A stretch of DNA of 64,000 bases from Rhabditophanes sp. KR3021. Its lineage: Eukaryota; Nematoda; Chromadorea; Rhabditida; Alloionematidae. The notes below the pieces were generated by a model. It saw only the letters and a program-made list of their open reading frames with translations. It was not told the DNA's origin and ran no database searches. The position numbers and the translations under genes are program-made. Shown in pieces: positions 1-11,740 of this stretch. The stretch spans positions 4,588,001-4,652,000 of the forward strand of contig CAUJLY010000004.1 in the NCBI GenBank assembly GCA_963281155.1, given 5' to 3'. Numbering within the stretch: position 1 is the stretch's first letter; each line of letters begins with the position of its first letter.

Positions 1-3000
1 AGTAAAAATCTGCTGAACAAACATTCTTTTGATTATTTGTACTGCAGTATTTAATTTCACCATTTTCTATTTCAGGTTCCCCGTTCGAGCATGGTGATTC
101 ATACACATCACATGTACGACTACAAAGCAATTTGGAATTGAAATTGTTGCTATTCCCCTGCAACCCTTAAAAACTATATATTATTATTTTGATAGACTGA
201 AACTTATTTTATATGTAAATAATTTGCATTTGCGATCCGTTTGATCATAATACCATCGTGCAGAGGATGACTCTCCGATTCCTTCTTCCATTGGCATATC
301 GCAAGTACTCTCGTCATTTAATGGGCAACAGACATTTTTTTCCAAGCTTGAAAAGGAGCAAAAGAAAAAAGGTGGACATGATGGCTCGTAATTTCCACAA
401 TTAGTAAATCCATTTTCAGAAATGTGAGGTAAGCCATGCAGGCATGGATTAATCATCTGCTTGCAAGTGTCTACGCAATCTTGCAAGCTAAGGAAATTAT
501 TCACATTTGCACCTAGTCCTAAAAATATGTATTTAATAAAATAGTTAGTAAAGTTACCTGTATAAATGAATGGGAGACATAAACTTAACTTTGAGTTAAA
601 GTAAAATCTGTTTAATACACTTGTACCATTTCCTTTTGCTAATGGCAATTCACAGGGGTCGTCAGATTGGAAAAGGGCAACAGAGTGTAGTTGATGCCTG
701 AAATTAATATTTTTAAATTTCTTGAAATATAAATAAAATTTACACTTGAGCCTATATGACACCAATGACCTTCTGGGCAAACGTTAATTTCATCAGCTGT
801 GGAACAATACAAAGGCTCATTGGCATTTTTTTCATAGAATGGCAAACCACTAAGACACGGATTTTGTAGTAAGACAGGGCACTGCGATTCACATAGACTT
901 TTACTGATGAATGATCGTCCACCGAGTCCCGAATAAATGAAAGATTGGCATTGTTTTTCATTTGAATTATAGAACCACCTGGTTAATTTTTCTGTTCCAT
1001 GGCCAATTTCTTTTCCGATGGAACAAAAATCTTCGACTTTGTTATTTTCATACGGGCAACAGACATTATGGATGAAGTTTTTACCCAAATGACACCACCC
1101 AACTTCACAATGTTGATTTATAAGAGAACAATGAGCAACAATCTTATAAACGTTGCTGACTATTGGTTGTCCGTAAGGGCAGGGATTGATGACCTTTTCT
1201 ACTACGGGTCTTAAGGTTGGAAATAAATGTTTTTCAAATGATGGTTTAATTGTTGAAAAAATGTGTTTAGACACAATCTGCTGGTCTGTATTCAAACCAT
1301 GTTTTTGTTGCACATTTTCAATAAACTCAGCATATGCATCAGATTTCTCCATTGCTGCTTTATGTGTTGCGGATATAATTGGAGTTTTGAGGCTAGGTGT
1401 CATTGTTGTTGTTTCTGCTAGTGCTGAAAAATTAAAAGGCAGAATGAATAGATTCGGCTGAAATTGCTGCTGTTGTGGAAATTGTTGATGCTGATTAAAT
1501 AAATTCACGTTTTGCAACATAGATGGATATTGATAAGAATTAATTGGAGCGTTTTGATATGGATTAAACGTTGGATTTGAATAAAAGATTTGCGTTGGAT
1601 GTGGATAACTTATTTGTTTTATATCTGGGTAATTCATTTGTTTTATGTCTGGGTAATTCACTTGTTTTATGCCTGGGTAATTCGCTTGCTTTATGTCTGG
1701 GTAATTCGTTTGTTTCGTGTCTGGGTAATTCATTTGTTTTGTGTCTGGGTAATTCATTTGTTTTGGTTCAGGGTAAAAATTCTGTTTCTGATTTGAATTC
1801 GGATATATTATTTGGTTTGGTTGAGTAGTTGGAGGTGCAGTTTTTATTTCATTTTGTGACAAAATAATAGGAACTTGAGTAGCTGTCATATTTTGACTTT
1901 TTATCTTATCTAATGAAGAAAATCTCATATTCGTAAAGTTATATGGCTTGATTTCATTTTCCACCTTGAATTTTTGTGTCGTTATGATTGGCAATGCGGT
2001 GCTAGTTGTGATTGCTGGAGCTGTCGTAATTGAAGTTTGGGTTCTTATTTTCGGATGCAAGGTTGTAAGCACGATTGAATTTGTAAATTGTTTCACTTCG
2101 GACAAAGCAAATGATTTGTTCTTTAGTTGATTTAAAAATGATGTTGCTGTTTGCAGAACTTTCTTTGGTTGCAATGGAAGGATACAGTTAGACATGCACT
2201 GGTTTCGAGATGTGAAATGATTGTTGGATGGAGTTGATCCCTTGTAAAAGAAACTCTTACACGAACGGTGCTTAAAATCATAAAAGTATCTCAAAATACG
2301 GTAACTTCCAGTTCCATTTGAATAATCAACAAAACAAGAAGATAACTTTAATGGGCCTGGGCCGCACATATTTCTACAGCTTGACTTTGAATCAAATACT
2401 TCAAAATTATATGTGTCAGAATAATGATAGGGAAATTGGATACATTTAGAGGTAGTACGGTCAAAGTAAAATTTAACTTCTACCCCCGTTTTATTGTAGG
2501 AAAAGGATGTGTTGATTTCAGGTTTTCGAACGCACGGATCAGAGTTGTGGGAAAGAGGAGAATCACTGAGCAAACTATTTCCATATTCTTCTGTCATTGT
2601 CTCATGAGAGGCAGGAAATGTTTCCTCTGAATTAACATCGAAAGGTGATTGGCTATTAACGGAATGAGTTATAGTTACAGGGGTTACTTTAAGAGACTCT
2701 TCATTTCTAGCTATCATTCTTGCTGTTTTATACTTTGATTCGCATGTTTCAAAACATTCATTAAAATTAGGGAAAATATTTTCATTACCTCCGAAGCTGA
2801 AATAATCAAATTCCTCACACTTGCTTCGGTTGAACCAAAATCTCCTGATTGACTTTGAGCCTCTCCCTTGATTCTTTTGCAAATCACAAATATTTTTGTT
2901 TTCTTTATTACGAGGACAGCAAAAATATAAATTTTTGAACATTCCTCCATGGTGACACCAAAATTTATCCGATGGACAATGTATATTTTTTGCTTCATTA

Positions 3001-3221
3001 CAATAAACAGGTTCATCATTTTCATTTAACAAAGGAATACCATCTTGACATAATTTCGACAAATCTAAAAGAAATTTAGTAAGTTTAATGAAACAAATGA
3101 AAATGTATGAATTAATAAGTGATGGATATTTGGTTTTACCTTTGAATGAAATATTGCCACAATTAAGCGTTTCAAAGCATATGAAAAATGCTATAAAAAA
3201 TAAAAGACGTTTGTTGGTCAT
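1..3221 (-). CDS. Secreted multi-Kunitz / lustrin-type cysteine protein (3' end outside window)
   Basis: A secreted protein with at least six Kunitz (BPTI-type) domains alternating with lustrin-like cysteine modules that end in a CCP motif. Such mosaics are common in nematodes, where they serve as protease inhibitors or cuticle/matrix proteins; a role here is inferred. The start at 3221 gives a signal peptide (MTNKRLLFFIAFFICFETLN). Exons read: 3140-3221, 744-3064, 558-697, about 204-518, and 165 running off the left edge. Three Kunitz domains precede a Thr/Gln-rich linker holding an 8-residue tandem repeat; three follow it. Introns are 39-75 bp. A one-base frameshift at about 663-678 separates a lustrin CCP motif from the next Kunitz domain (starting DDPCELP). 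The donor near 203 is the least certain junction. Family call is firm; completeness and inhibitory activity cannot be judged. Confidence 0.88.
1604..1776 (-). repeat. 24-bp tandem repeat coding for an 8-residue unit
   Basis: About seven head-to-tail copies of a 24-bp unit keep the reading frame of the Kunitz gene and encode variants of NYPDIKQM. The copies differ by a few substitutions, mostly at the eighth residue (M, T, A, V, I). It lies in the linker between Kunitz domains 3 and 4 and is probably an extended spacer. The same array produces two open antisense frames, which are artefacts of its periodicity. Confidence 0.9.
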
Positions 3222-3665
3222 CTCTGGTTAGTTAAAAAGTAAATGGAGATAAAATAGGATATACTTGGCATTTGATGTTCTCTTGACCCCATCAAAAAGC
3301 TGAAAACAAATATTTGACTATAACCAATCTTCTTAATCCATCAACGTTTTGACTATAATATAAAGTAAATAACTCCCTCAAAGGATATATTAATAATGCT
3401 ATTTAATATATCAGCTGTCATTTTTTTGTCAGAATAAGCTCAATTGATCTGTTCTTAATTAATTTCAAATAAAATCATATTATATGCCCATTAGCGGTTT
3501 TTCACAATATTCAAAATGATATTTCATTTTTATTGTTTTCATATTTTACATTTTGCCATTTAACACGAATGTTCAAACATCCACTTGGAAAGGTGCGTAT
3601 TAAGGGACTTTCTTTGTATATCAATATGACAGCGAATAAAATATATCAATTTTAATATTAGGAAG
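3222..3665. other. Divergent intergenic region, Kunitz gene / SLX4-like gene
   Basis: AT-rich sequence between two divergently transcribed genes, so it should hold both promoters. No coding frame, RNA gene or clear motif is visible. Confidence 0.5.
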
Positions 3666-4834
3666 ATGTCTGGTTTTCATGATAAAGGTTTTCATATTCC
3701 AAAAGATATTACACCCAAGAATAGCAATGAGGCACTCTTAAATAGGTATGTTATCTTGTAATTAATAAATTCATGATATTCTATAGATATTCAAAAGTTG
3801 ATAGACATAATATTGCAGATTTGACAATAGTATCGCCAAGTAAATATCGAAATACGCAATTTTGCACATCAACTCCTAACCACTCATTTATGGAAGACGA
3901 CTATTCTCTTGAAGGAATTTATCATGGAGAGTTGTCTAGATCAGGGACGCCATGTTCATCTATTTCTCATTTTAAAGTAGATTCAAACAGATTATCTCCA
4001 ACCTTGGAACTGCCAACTTGTGGAATAGTAGGGAATAATGCCGGTTCTTTCAAACAATTTAATTCATTTCTTTCTGACGATATTACTTTTTCTGATATTT
4101 GTGGAGGTTCAATGTCTGAAGATGACTCAATGGTTGTTGACCCTTTAGGATTCAAAACTCCCAAGCCTTATCTAAGCCATATTCCTGCAATGTTGCCCCT
4201 TGTTAATCACAAAAGGAAAATGATTGAAAATGTACTGACGAAATCCTCAGTTCTAGATAAAATCTGCGATGTTACTCCTAAACCGTCATACGATGGAATG
4301 AGTAACGAAGAATTGAATAAAAGGTTACAAATGAATGGTTTAGCCAAATGTGGAAAGAAAAAGGCTATAGTTCTTCTAAATAAAATTTATGAGCAAAACC
4401 ATCCAATTTGTACATTAGAAGAGACTTTTGTTGATTGCCCAAACGGGAGAAAAAGAAAATTAGATGTGAATTGCGAACCAGTAATTGAGATAAATGAATA
4501 TTCTGACTCCTTCAATTCGTCGTCCTCGTCTTCTGGTAATGACGAAACACTAAACCCAAATATGGAATATGAAAAAGAAACAAATCCTAAGAGTAAATCA
4601 CAATTTAAAACATTGTTTATAATGTTTATGCGCAAGCCAGAAAATGAAATCATTTATAATCAGATGTTAAGAGGTGAAGTTATAAAACTGGATGAAGTTT
4701 ATGCATTGGTTAAAAGGTCAACTCATGCGATTCGGAAAATCAGCAAGCCTATGTTGATGCAAGTACTGGATTCTTCAACGTTACCGTGCAAAATGCCTGA
4801 TGATGGTTGGAAGAGAAAGGCGAAGAAAGGCTAA
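3666..4834 (+). CDS. slx4: SLX4-like structure-specific endonuclease scaffold
   Basis: Two exons, 3666-3745 and 3787-4834, encode about 375 residues. The C-terminal third carries the two signatures of SLX4. First is a SAP-like helix pair (YDGMSNEELNKRLQMNGLAK, then a Lys-rich helix ending in IYEQNHP), matching the family pattern of a Tyr/Phe-Asp-xM element followed by ELKxxLxxFGL. Second is the C-terminal conserved domain that binds SLX1 (around IYNQMLRGEVIKLDEVYALV to MLMQVLDSSTL). SLX4 scaffolds SLX1 and other nucleases at Holliday junctions and stalled forks in the nucleus. The N-terminal part is low-complexity, Ser/Pro-rich, with several S/TP sites; no UBZ, BTB or MUS81-binding region is apparent. 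The protein is far shorter than vertebrate SLX4, closer in size to yeast homologues. The call rests on the C-terminal pattern from memory, without alignment. Confidence 0.72.
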
Positions 4835-5133
4835 ATTATTTTCATGATTAGAGCTTATTTTGTATTCACAATTTAAAAGAATCACATCTTTCAAATTTTT
4901 TTATTAATAAATGCCACAAAGGCTAAAAACTTCAAAACAATATTGCATTATTAAAAATAAAACAACAAATATCAAATCCACAAATTCCAAAACTTCGAAT
5001 ATATAGAAGCTTTGAAATAAATAAGATTGAGTAAGAAGAACTGAATGATATCAAACACATTCACTCTTAATAATACAATAAATTAAGAAGACTCAATAAA
5101 ACAACCCGAAAAAAAGTAAAGAGAATTTAAGAC

Positions 5134-6500
5134 TTAGAGTTCATCGTGTCCTTCTTCTTCTTCCTTGTCTTCGCTATCGTCCTCAACTTTGTCTTCCTTA
5201 TCTTCGGTGGCAGCTTTAGCTTCCTTGGCGGCGTCTTCCATCTTCTTTCTTTCTTCTTCATCGTGGGCCTTCTTCTTTTCAACTTCGGCGTCCTTGAGGA
5301 GTTCGAAAGTTTCTTCAGAAAATTGCTTGGCTTCTTCAACAGAATCGGTAATCAGAATGTTGTCGAAGATCGATCCGGATTTAACTTGCCAGATGTCAAT
5401 ACCGATGGCGGACATTTCAGGTTGAAGATATAATTCATCGTCAGCTTGATATTCTGGGTTGTCAATTTCGGGTGTGATATAAACTCCGGAGTAAGCAGGA
5501 TTCTTTTGGGTCTTTGGTTTCCATTCTCCTTTGAATTCTGGATTGTCGATCATGGCAGGCTCGAATTCACCGTCCATTTCTGAATAGCAGTTTAACAAAA
5601 AGTCAGCTTTTTAATAACTTACCTTCATCCCAATCATCGGGCTTGGTGGCAGATGTGTCTGGGATATGTTCTGGCTTATCCCAATCTTCTGGCTTGGTGT
5701 CAGTGGGGTCATCGATGTACTCTCTTTCATCCCAGCTTTCCTAAAAGTAAGAGATTAGTTGTTTCAATAGTGGTGTCTTAAACTTACTGGTTTCTTGGCA
5801 TCTGGGTCCTTGATCTTCTTGGCTGGTAAGATTTCCCATTCAGATTCAATGTCTCCCTTGCGAACAGATACATTATCAATAAGAACGTCGAAAGTGTTGT
5901 CTGGGTTGATGATAAAGGTATATTGGTGAGTGAGTTCATCGTCCTTGCATGGGATGTCATTCTTGATCAAATGGTTCTTTCCCTTGTAGTTGATGATAAA
6001 GTGTACACGCTTGGTGGGTCCACAGATGTCGGCTCCGAGCACTAAAATGATTTTTAACGTACGAAATTTTTTTTATAATTACTTAATGCGTAGTCAGTAT
6101 CTCCATTGAATTGTTCGAGTTTGTCTCCAGACTTAAGTACCTTCAAATATCCACCACCGCAATCAATTCCTTGTTCGTGTTTGAGTGTGAATTGGACAAC
6201 GAGGGTTTTTCCTTTATTGGAGAATTTCTTGAACCCAGCAGCAATATCGTAGAATTTAGCATCTTGGGAAGTCTTGAGTCCAGTATCACGTTCCTCGTCT
6301 CCATAGAATTTTCCAGCCGACAAAACGAATTTGCCGAGGTCATCTTTATGTGTGGATTGAACCCAACGATCAGTGTAAGTTTTGTCTAAAAAGGATCAAT
6401 TAAATGTAACAAGACTCCTATTCTTACCAAAAGTTTCCTTGAAGTAAACTTCAGCAGAAACAGCCATGGCAATGGCTAAAACGGCAACGAACGAACGCAT
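5134..6500 (-). CDS. crt-1: Calreticulin, ER calcium-binding chaperone
   Basis: Five exons (6428-6500, 6083-6385, 5788-6041, 5623-5740, 5134-5579) give 397 residues, close to the usual 395-420. In order: a signal peptide (MRSFVAVLAIAMAVSA), the globular lectin N-domain with YGDEE and the GGGYLK strand, the Pro-rich P-domain with repeats such as KPEDWDKPEHIPD and the type-2 repeats (GEWKPKTQKNPAYSG), and an acidic Glu/Asp/Lys C-domain ending in HDEL, the ER retrieval signal. Calreticulin folds monoglucosylated glycoproteins and buffers ER calcium. The acidic tail also creates long open frames on the other strand, which are not genes. The upstream region holds TGACGTGT elements that fit control by the unfolded protein response. 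The gene converges on the SLX4-like gene, with about 300 bp of 3' sequence between them. Confidence 0.97.
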
Positions 6501-6534
6501 CTTTAGTTTAACTCTGCTTGTGATTTAATTAACA

Positions 6535-6546
6535 GTGACACGTCAC
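6535..6546 (-). promoter_or_regulatory. Candidate UPRE (TGACGTGT) at the calreticulin 5' end
   Basis: Read on the minus strand, GTGACGTGTCAC lies 35 bp upstream of the calreticulin ATG. It contains TGACGTGT, one base from the XBP1/ATF6 UPR element consensus TGACGTGG/A, within flanking GTGA/TCAC inverted arms. Being so close to the ATG it may lie in the transcribed leader. Confidence 0.45.
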
Positions 6547-6907
6547 CAGTTAAAAGTTCAATAAAATCTATAAAAAATTATTAATATCCAAACAATAAAA
6601 TAGGAACAAATGTAAAAGATAATACGTTTTTTGTTTATAAACTAAGTTGTTCCAGCTATAAACTGAGTACCTAAAAACTACACGTGTACAAATCAATCAA
6701 CGAAAGTGCACCAAAGCTAATGATGTAGTTTTAAGAATATGTGCAGCTATAGTCAATGATGGTAAAGTTCATTTAGTTGTTGGCATAAAAGCAAACAACA
6801 TTGAACGTTATCGCAAACTATCACACTGACGATCCTTGCAAGCTACAACATCTCTTATAAATGCTAACGATATAAGGGGTGGTCAAATGCAATGCGTATG
6901 GATATAA

Positions 6908-6919
6908 GGACACGTCACA
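6908..6919 (-). promoter_or_regulatory. Second candidate UPRE upstream of calreticulin
   Basis: Minus-strand TGTGACGTGTCC repeats the TGACGTGTC core found next to the start codon, about 410 bp further upstream. The recurrence in front of an ER chaperone gene is the reason for the call. Confidence 0.4.
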
Positions 6920-7247
6920 GCGATCGGAAATAGGGTATGGTAATAACAACGCCCTCCAACATACTACTTCCACGCTCTCAATGACGACTTTCCAAAGCTA
7001 ATTTTCCTGTCGGAATATCATGACAACTAACACAAAAACACAATATGCATATTAAACAAATAGCATAATTGAAATAATGAATCAAGCGCAATAAAGGAAT
7101 AACCATTTGTACATAACTATTTGGTGTAAAACAATTTTGTGTTCACAAATTTGCAAAATATGATTGAATTTACTCCACAATTCTATCTATTTATCTTGTA
7201 CCAACTACCCCATACACATAACTACGCATAAAAAGTTTTATTTTTAA

Positions 7248-7267
7248 CCAATCATAGGCTGCCAACG
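7248..7267 (+). promoter_or_regulatory. ERSE-like CCAAT-N9-CCAACG
   Basis: CCAAT, nine bases, then CCAACG. The ER stress response element is CCAAT-N9-CCACG, so this is an imperfect match. It is 750 bp from calreticulin and 650 bp from the ubiquitin gene and may be chance. Confidence 0.2.
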
Positions 7268-7914
7268 CACTGACACGAATGGCCTAGAAAAGACAGTGAA
7301 TAGTGATGTGGACAACAATTGCCTTGGCCTTGAACATCTTGACAAGTTACTTAGTAAATGTATAATGGTCATACATTATACTATCTTTTAAACGGCCTGA
7401 CAATACCAATTTTGTTGAACCGACTTGAAAGCAAACTTTTTTATTCATCAGTTTTAGTGACTTTAAACTCATATAACCAATCATAATTTGAAAATTGATA
7501 TTTGATCGGATAAACAATTTTAAATCAATCACTTCAAATCCCAAAATCCAAATAAACAAAATCTTTTGATGAATTGCGTTGTAACTTTTAATCAGATTCT
7601 TTTAATTTTCCATAATGATTGATATGCAAAAATGATATGCGATTTGGCAAGCCAGTTGATATGTCATTTGACCTGCAATCTGATATTCTAGTTATGTACA
7701 TACATGCTGGTTTCCTTGGTATTTGATATAAACCCTGTTCCACTTATCCGTTCAAAATATGCTAGCTGAGCATCGACATTGTTCTGTGGTAAAAGGATTG
7801 TAGTTTTTTTTGGAAAAATGCGTATCACTTTACTATGCCTTGAAAAATATTTAAAAATATTTATTTCATTTTTGAGGTTATCGTGAATATTTCTATTAAT
7901 TTGGTAATTTTTAG

Positions 7915-8520
<606 letters not shown>

Positions 8521-9036
8521 ATTTGATTGTTTTGCATCTTTGTTGATTGTTACTTTTATTGAGTAATAAAATATTCTGTTATAAACGTTTTCTTTATATC
8601 ACTTTACAAACAATTACATTATTTCTATTTATAAATAAATAAATTTCTGTATTAATGTACTCAATTTCTTAACAATAGCAAAGTCGATTTAGCAGCAGAA
8701 TTGGTTCATTTAATAGTACAAAAACTACTTCCTTTCCTAGTACTACTACTACATTTTACTTGCTGTTAACCCGAATTGATTGTTGTTTGCAAACTAAAGA
8801 CTATTATTAATTTATAACTTGTTACGCATCGCTATTAATTGTTTGAATTAAAGTGTCATATTTAATAAATTAGTATTTCCCCATTCAATTGCCCTTATCA
8901 ATTGAAAGTAAAGAGCGGCTAACATAAATTTGATAAAATATTTGATCTTATCATTATTTTCTTAATATAAGACGATATTTGCTTAAAAAATACATAACAG
9001 ATTGGCTTTTTACATTTTAAGTGTGTGCTGTTAAAA
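8521..9036 (+). other. Intergenic: RPS27A 3' UTR and SLC46-like promoter
   Basis: Begins with the ubiquitin gene's 3' UTR and its AATAAA at 8565-8570, then AT-rich sequence. No coding frame is seen. Confidence 0.5.
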
Positions 9037-10772
9037 ATGACCGATCTTATAATATCACAGGTAAGTTTAGAACTACACATTCAGTTAAAACAATTGTATT
9101 CTTAATTTAGAGAGAAGACTTATTATCATCACGTGGGGAAGCAAATTTGGATACTCGTGATACCATGATTGATCCAACAATCGTGGAGGTAAAAAAGAAA
9201 AAGTGGCTCAATTTCCGGATAAATGTGGAGCCCAGTCTTTTTCTGTTGTCGATCTGCGTAGGAATATTAGTTACTATAGCACCTCTGTTCCTATTTTGGA
9301 CACGATGTGTGGAAATAGCTGACTATTTGCCCCCAATTCCAAACTCCTTGGACAATTCCACGATCCGATGTGCCCAAATATTTTCTGCAAATGAAACGTT
9401 TTTAAGAAATGCAGTTGAGGAAGATATTGCCCAGATGAAGTTTTATATGCAATTAGCCAATTTTGCGACTTTCATAACAGCTCCTGTGTTAGGTTTATGG
9501 TCAGACAAATATCAAGGAAGAAAAAAAGTACTTTTATTTACACTAACTGGCTTATTTATTTACACAAGTTTGCAATTATTTGCCATCACTTTTTACAAAT
9601 TCTACAACGTATATAACAGCTTAATTCTTGCCGAGTTTCTAATGGGTTCTTTTGGTGGAGTTCCAGCAGTATTCACATCCATGATTGCAATTATTGTGGA
9701 TGATTCAAGATCTTCGGGCGACACTAAAACGGGCATACCAATCAGAATCTTTTTATCAACATCAATACAAACAATTGCATTTTTACTGGGAAATCTTATA
9801 ACTTCATTCTTTATGGTACCTGCATCTGTATCAATTGCGGGGCATGAAAGATCCTACTTTATTTTGGTCGCAATATCTCTAGGTGCAACTTCTCTGTCCT
9901 TGATTTACTCATCGATGTTCGTCAAAGACACCAGTAATCCTGAAATTAGTGAAAAGTCCTTCTCTAACTCGATTGGCTCTATTTTCAATGGTCTTGCTGA
10001 TGTTTTGACTTCTCCGCGGCGTGGTCATCTGCGTCTTGTTATAAATTTGAGCATATTTTTAATTGCTATAGATTGCATGAATTTGGATTCGTCACTAATG
10101 GTGCTACTACTTAAGTCATCACCATTCAACTGGCCAGACACAGAATTCACTTATTTGGCGATTGTCAAAACATCAGTGGGGTCTGTCGGAATGGTTCTTA
10201 TTCCATTACTGATAAGCTTTCTCCCCATATATGGCCATGATTCTGTTCTTTTAATAATTGGTTTTACGTCAAATTGCTTGATATCTTTTATTATCGGATA
10301 CGCAACTACTGATTTCCATATATATTTAACCGGATTCCTGAGTATCTTTAGTTCAGTTTTAACACCCGCTTTCAGAAGTTTCTTGCCTAAGCTCGTAGAC
10401 AAAGATCAAACTGCTAGATTATTCACCATAATCTCCCTGATCTTTGTTATTACACCGATTCCGACAACATTTTTACTAAACAACATATATAAGAAAACGT
10501 TTCATTTCTGGCCTGGTTTAGTTTTTGTGGTGATAGGATTTGTAAATTGTGGTGCTATTGCAATCCAAATTATTACTCATCTGCTTTTGAGACCCCAATG
10601 GAAAGAGAGCACAAATGAAATTGCCTATTCATCGTTAGCCTCACCAATTGAATGTCTAGAAGAAGATGGTATAGTTCCAAACACGCACAATGTGACTAGT
10701 TCGGATGAAATTTTAAATACTGCCAATATCAACTTAGAAAGTAGCTCCGCCGGAAAGAATGAAAATCATTAA
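9037..10772 (+). CDS. SLC46-like major facilitator (proton-coupled folate transporter family)
   Basis: A 24-nt first exon (9037-9060, MTDLIISQ) joins in frame to 9111-10772, giving about 561 residues with around 12 hydrophobic segments. The MFS loop-2/3 signature is clear as GLWSDKYQGRKKVLLFT. The first extracellular loop is long, with Cys and N-glycosylation sites (NST, NET), and the protein ends in a hydrophilic tail. This layout, and the helices around LLLSICVGILVTIAPLFLFW, suggest the SLC46/HCP1 branch, which moves folates and related compounds across the plasma or lysosomal membrane. The substrate cannot be inferred. The choice of start relies on the short first exon; a downstream Met would remove only the N-terminal cytosolic tail. 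Polyadenylation AATAAA occurs near 10804. Confidence 0.78.
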
Positions 10773-11396
10773 TTAATTTATTATCTTTTGTCTATATATT
10801 TTGGAATAAATTTACTTTAATCTAAACTGTCTAAATGTATGTGGATTGAGCTGATAAAGCTTTTTTAAAAACAGTAAGCACTGTTAGATTTTCTTGCTGT
10901 TGTTCTACAAAACTGATCAAACACTTTTTTGATATTGCTTAGTCCCGCCTGGGAGAAGCCTTTTTAAAAATACAAAAAAAATTTTATAGGTTTATTTAAT
11001 TAGTTAATTATTTATGGAATTTCCAAATTAAACCGGAGAGAACATAAAGAATAACACATATACATATAAATATCATAATATTTAGATTTATTTATAATTC
11101 ATATTTTATTATAGGTATTCAACAAAATATTTAGGGGCTGACCAAACTTAGAAAACTAAGATTTTTACAATAAGTCTGTTAAGTCCTTTTTATTGGTTTC
11201 TATATTTTCTCCATTTTTTTCTTTGACTCCTTCTCTCCATAGGTATCCAAATAATGGGCCATTGTTATCAATTTACTTGCAATGGGTTTGCTTGTATAAG
11301 CATGATTAATTAATTCATTGTACATGTTATATACAGTAAATGTATGGCTTTCTGAAATAGTAGTGAGGGACAAATAAGTTGATCTAAATTTATCAT
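10773..11396. other. AT-rich intergenic DNA
   Basis: 3' UTR of the SLC46-like gene followed by AT-rich sequence; no gene or motif recognised. Confidence 0.4.
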
Positions 11397-11740
11397 TTAG
11401 ATGGTACTTGTTCGCCGGTATTCCAATTGAAAATCGGGTATTTCTTTATCTGTACAGATCCTTAAGTTGTCTGCTCGGTTGTTGTGTCTGACTCCATCGT
11501 TGTGATCAGTAGCAAAATTCTTAAATTTCAGATTGCCAACATGTGCTTCATTGTATTCTTTCCAGAGGAAGGTTTCACTAACCACAGAGCTGAGTTTTGT
11601 AGTGCCTTTCACTGTCATGGCTTAATTTTAAATATAGATAACTAGTACCTCAATATTTAGCTCCCATTGGTTCTCCATTAAGTCCCTTGATGTTTCTAAA
11701 GTTGCTTAGCCTGTATAAAAACCATCTTCATAATCCGTAT
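11397..11740 (-). pseudogene. Relic of a NUMOD4-HNH (homing-type) endonuclease
   Basis: On the minus strand three blocks lie in the order of NUMOD4-HNH endonucleases. A NUMOD4-like stretch (LSNFRNIKGLNGEPMGAKY) is followed by an in-frame stop. A linker strand (SYLYLKLSHD) follows, then, after a frame change, an HNH core with VSETFL and the DHNDGVRHNNRADNLR motif. This order is characteristic of free-standing endonucleases in phages and large DNA viruses and is not a normal nematode gene. The first His of the HNH core (usually H-R-L-V) is not visible. With one stop and at least one or two frame changes it cannot make an active protein, unless some lesions are sequencing errors. It sits alone between an SLC46-like gene and the vWA-like cluster. 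Confidence 0.7.

Noticed and set aside
1571..1828. Plus-strand 85- and 68-codon frames
   Set aside because: Antisense readings of the 24-bp tandem repeat, whose period keeps several frames open.
5127..5433. Open frames opposite or out of frame with the calreticulin C-domain
   Set aside because: Low-complexity shadows of the GAG/GAA/AAG-rich acidic tail.
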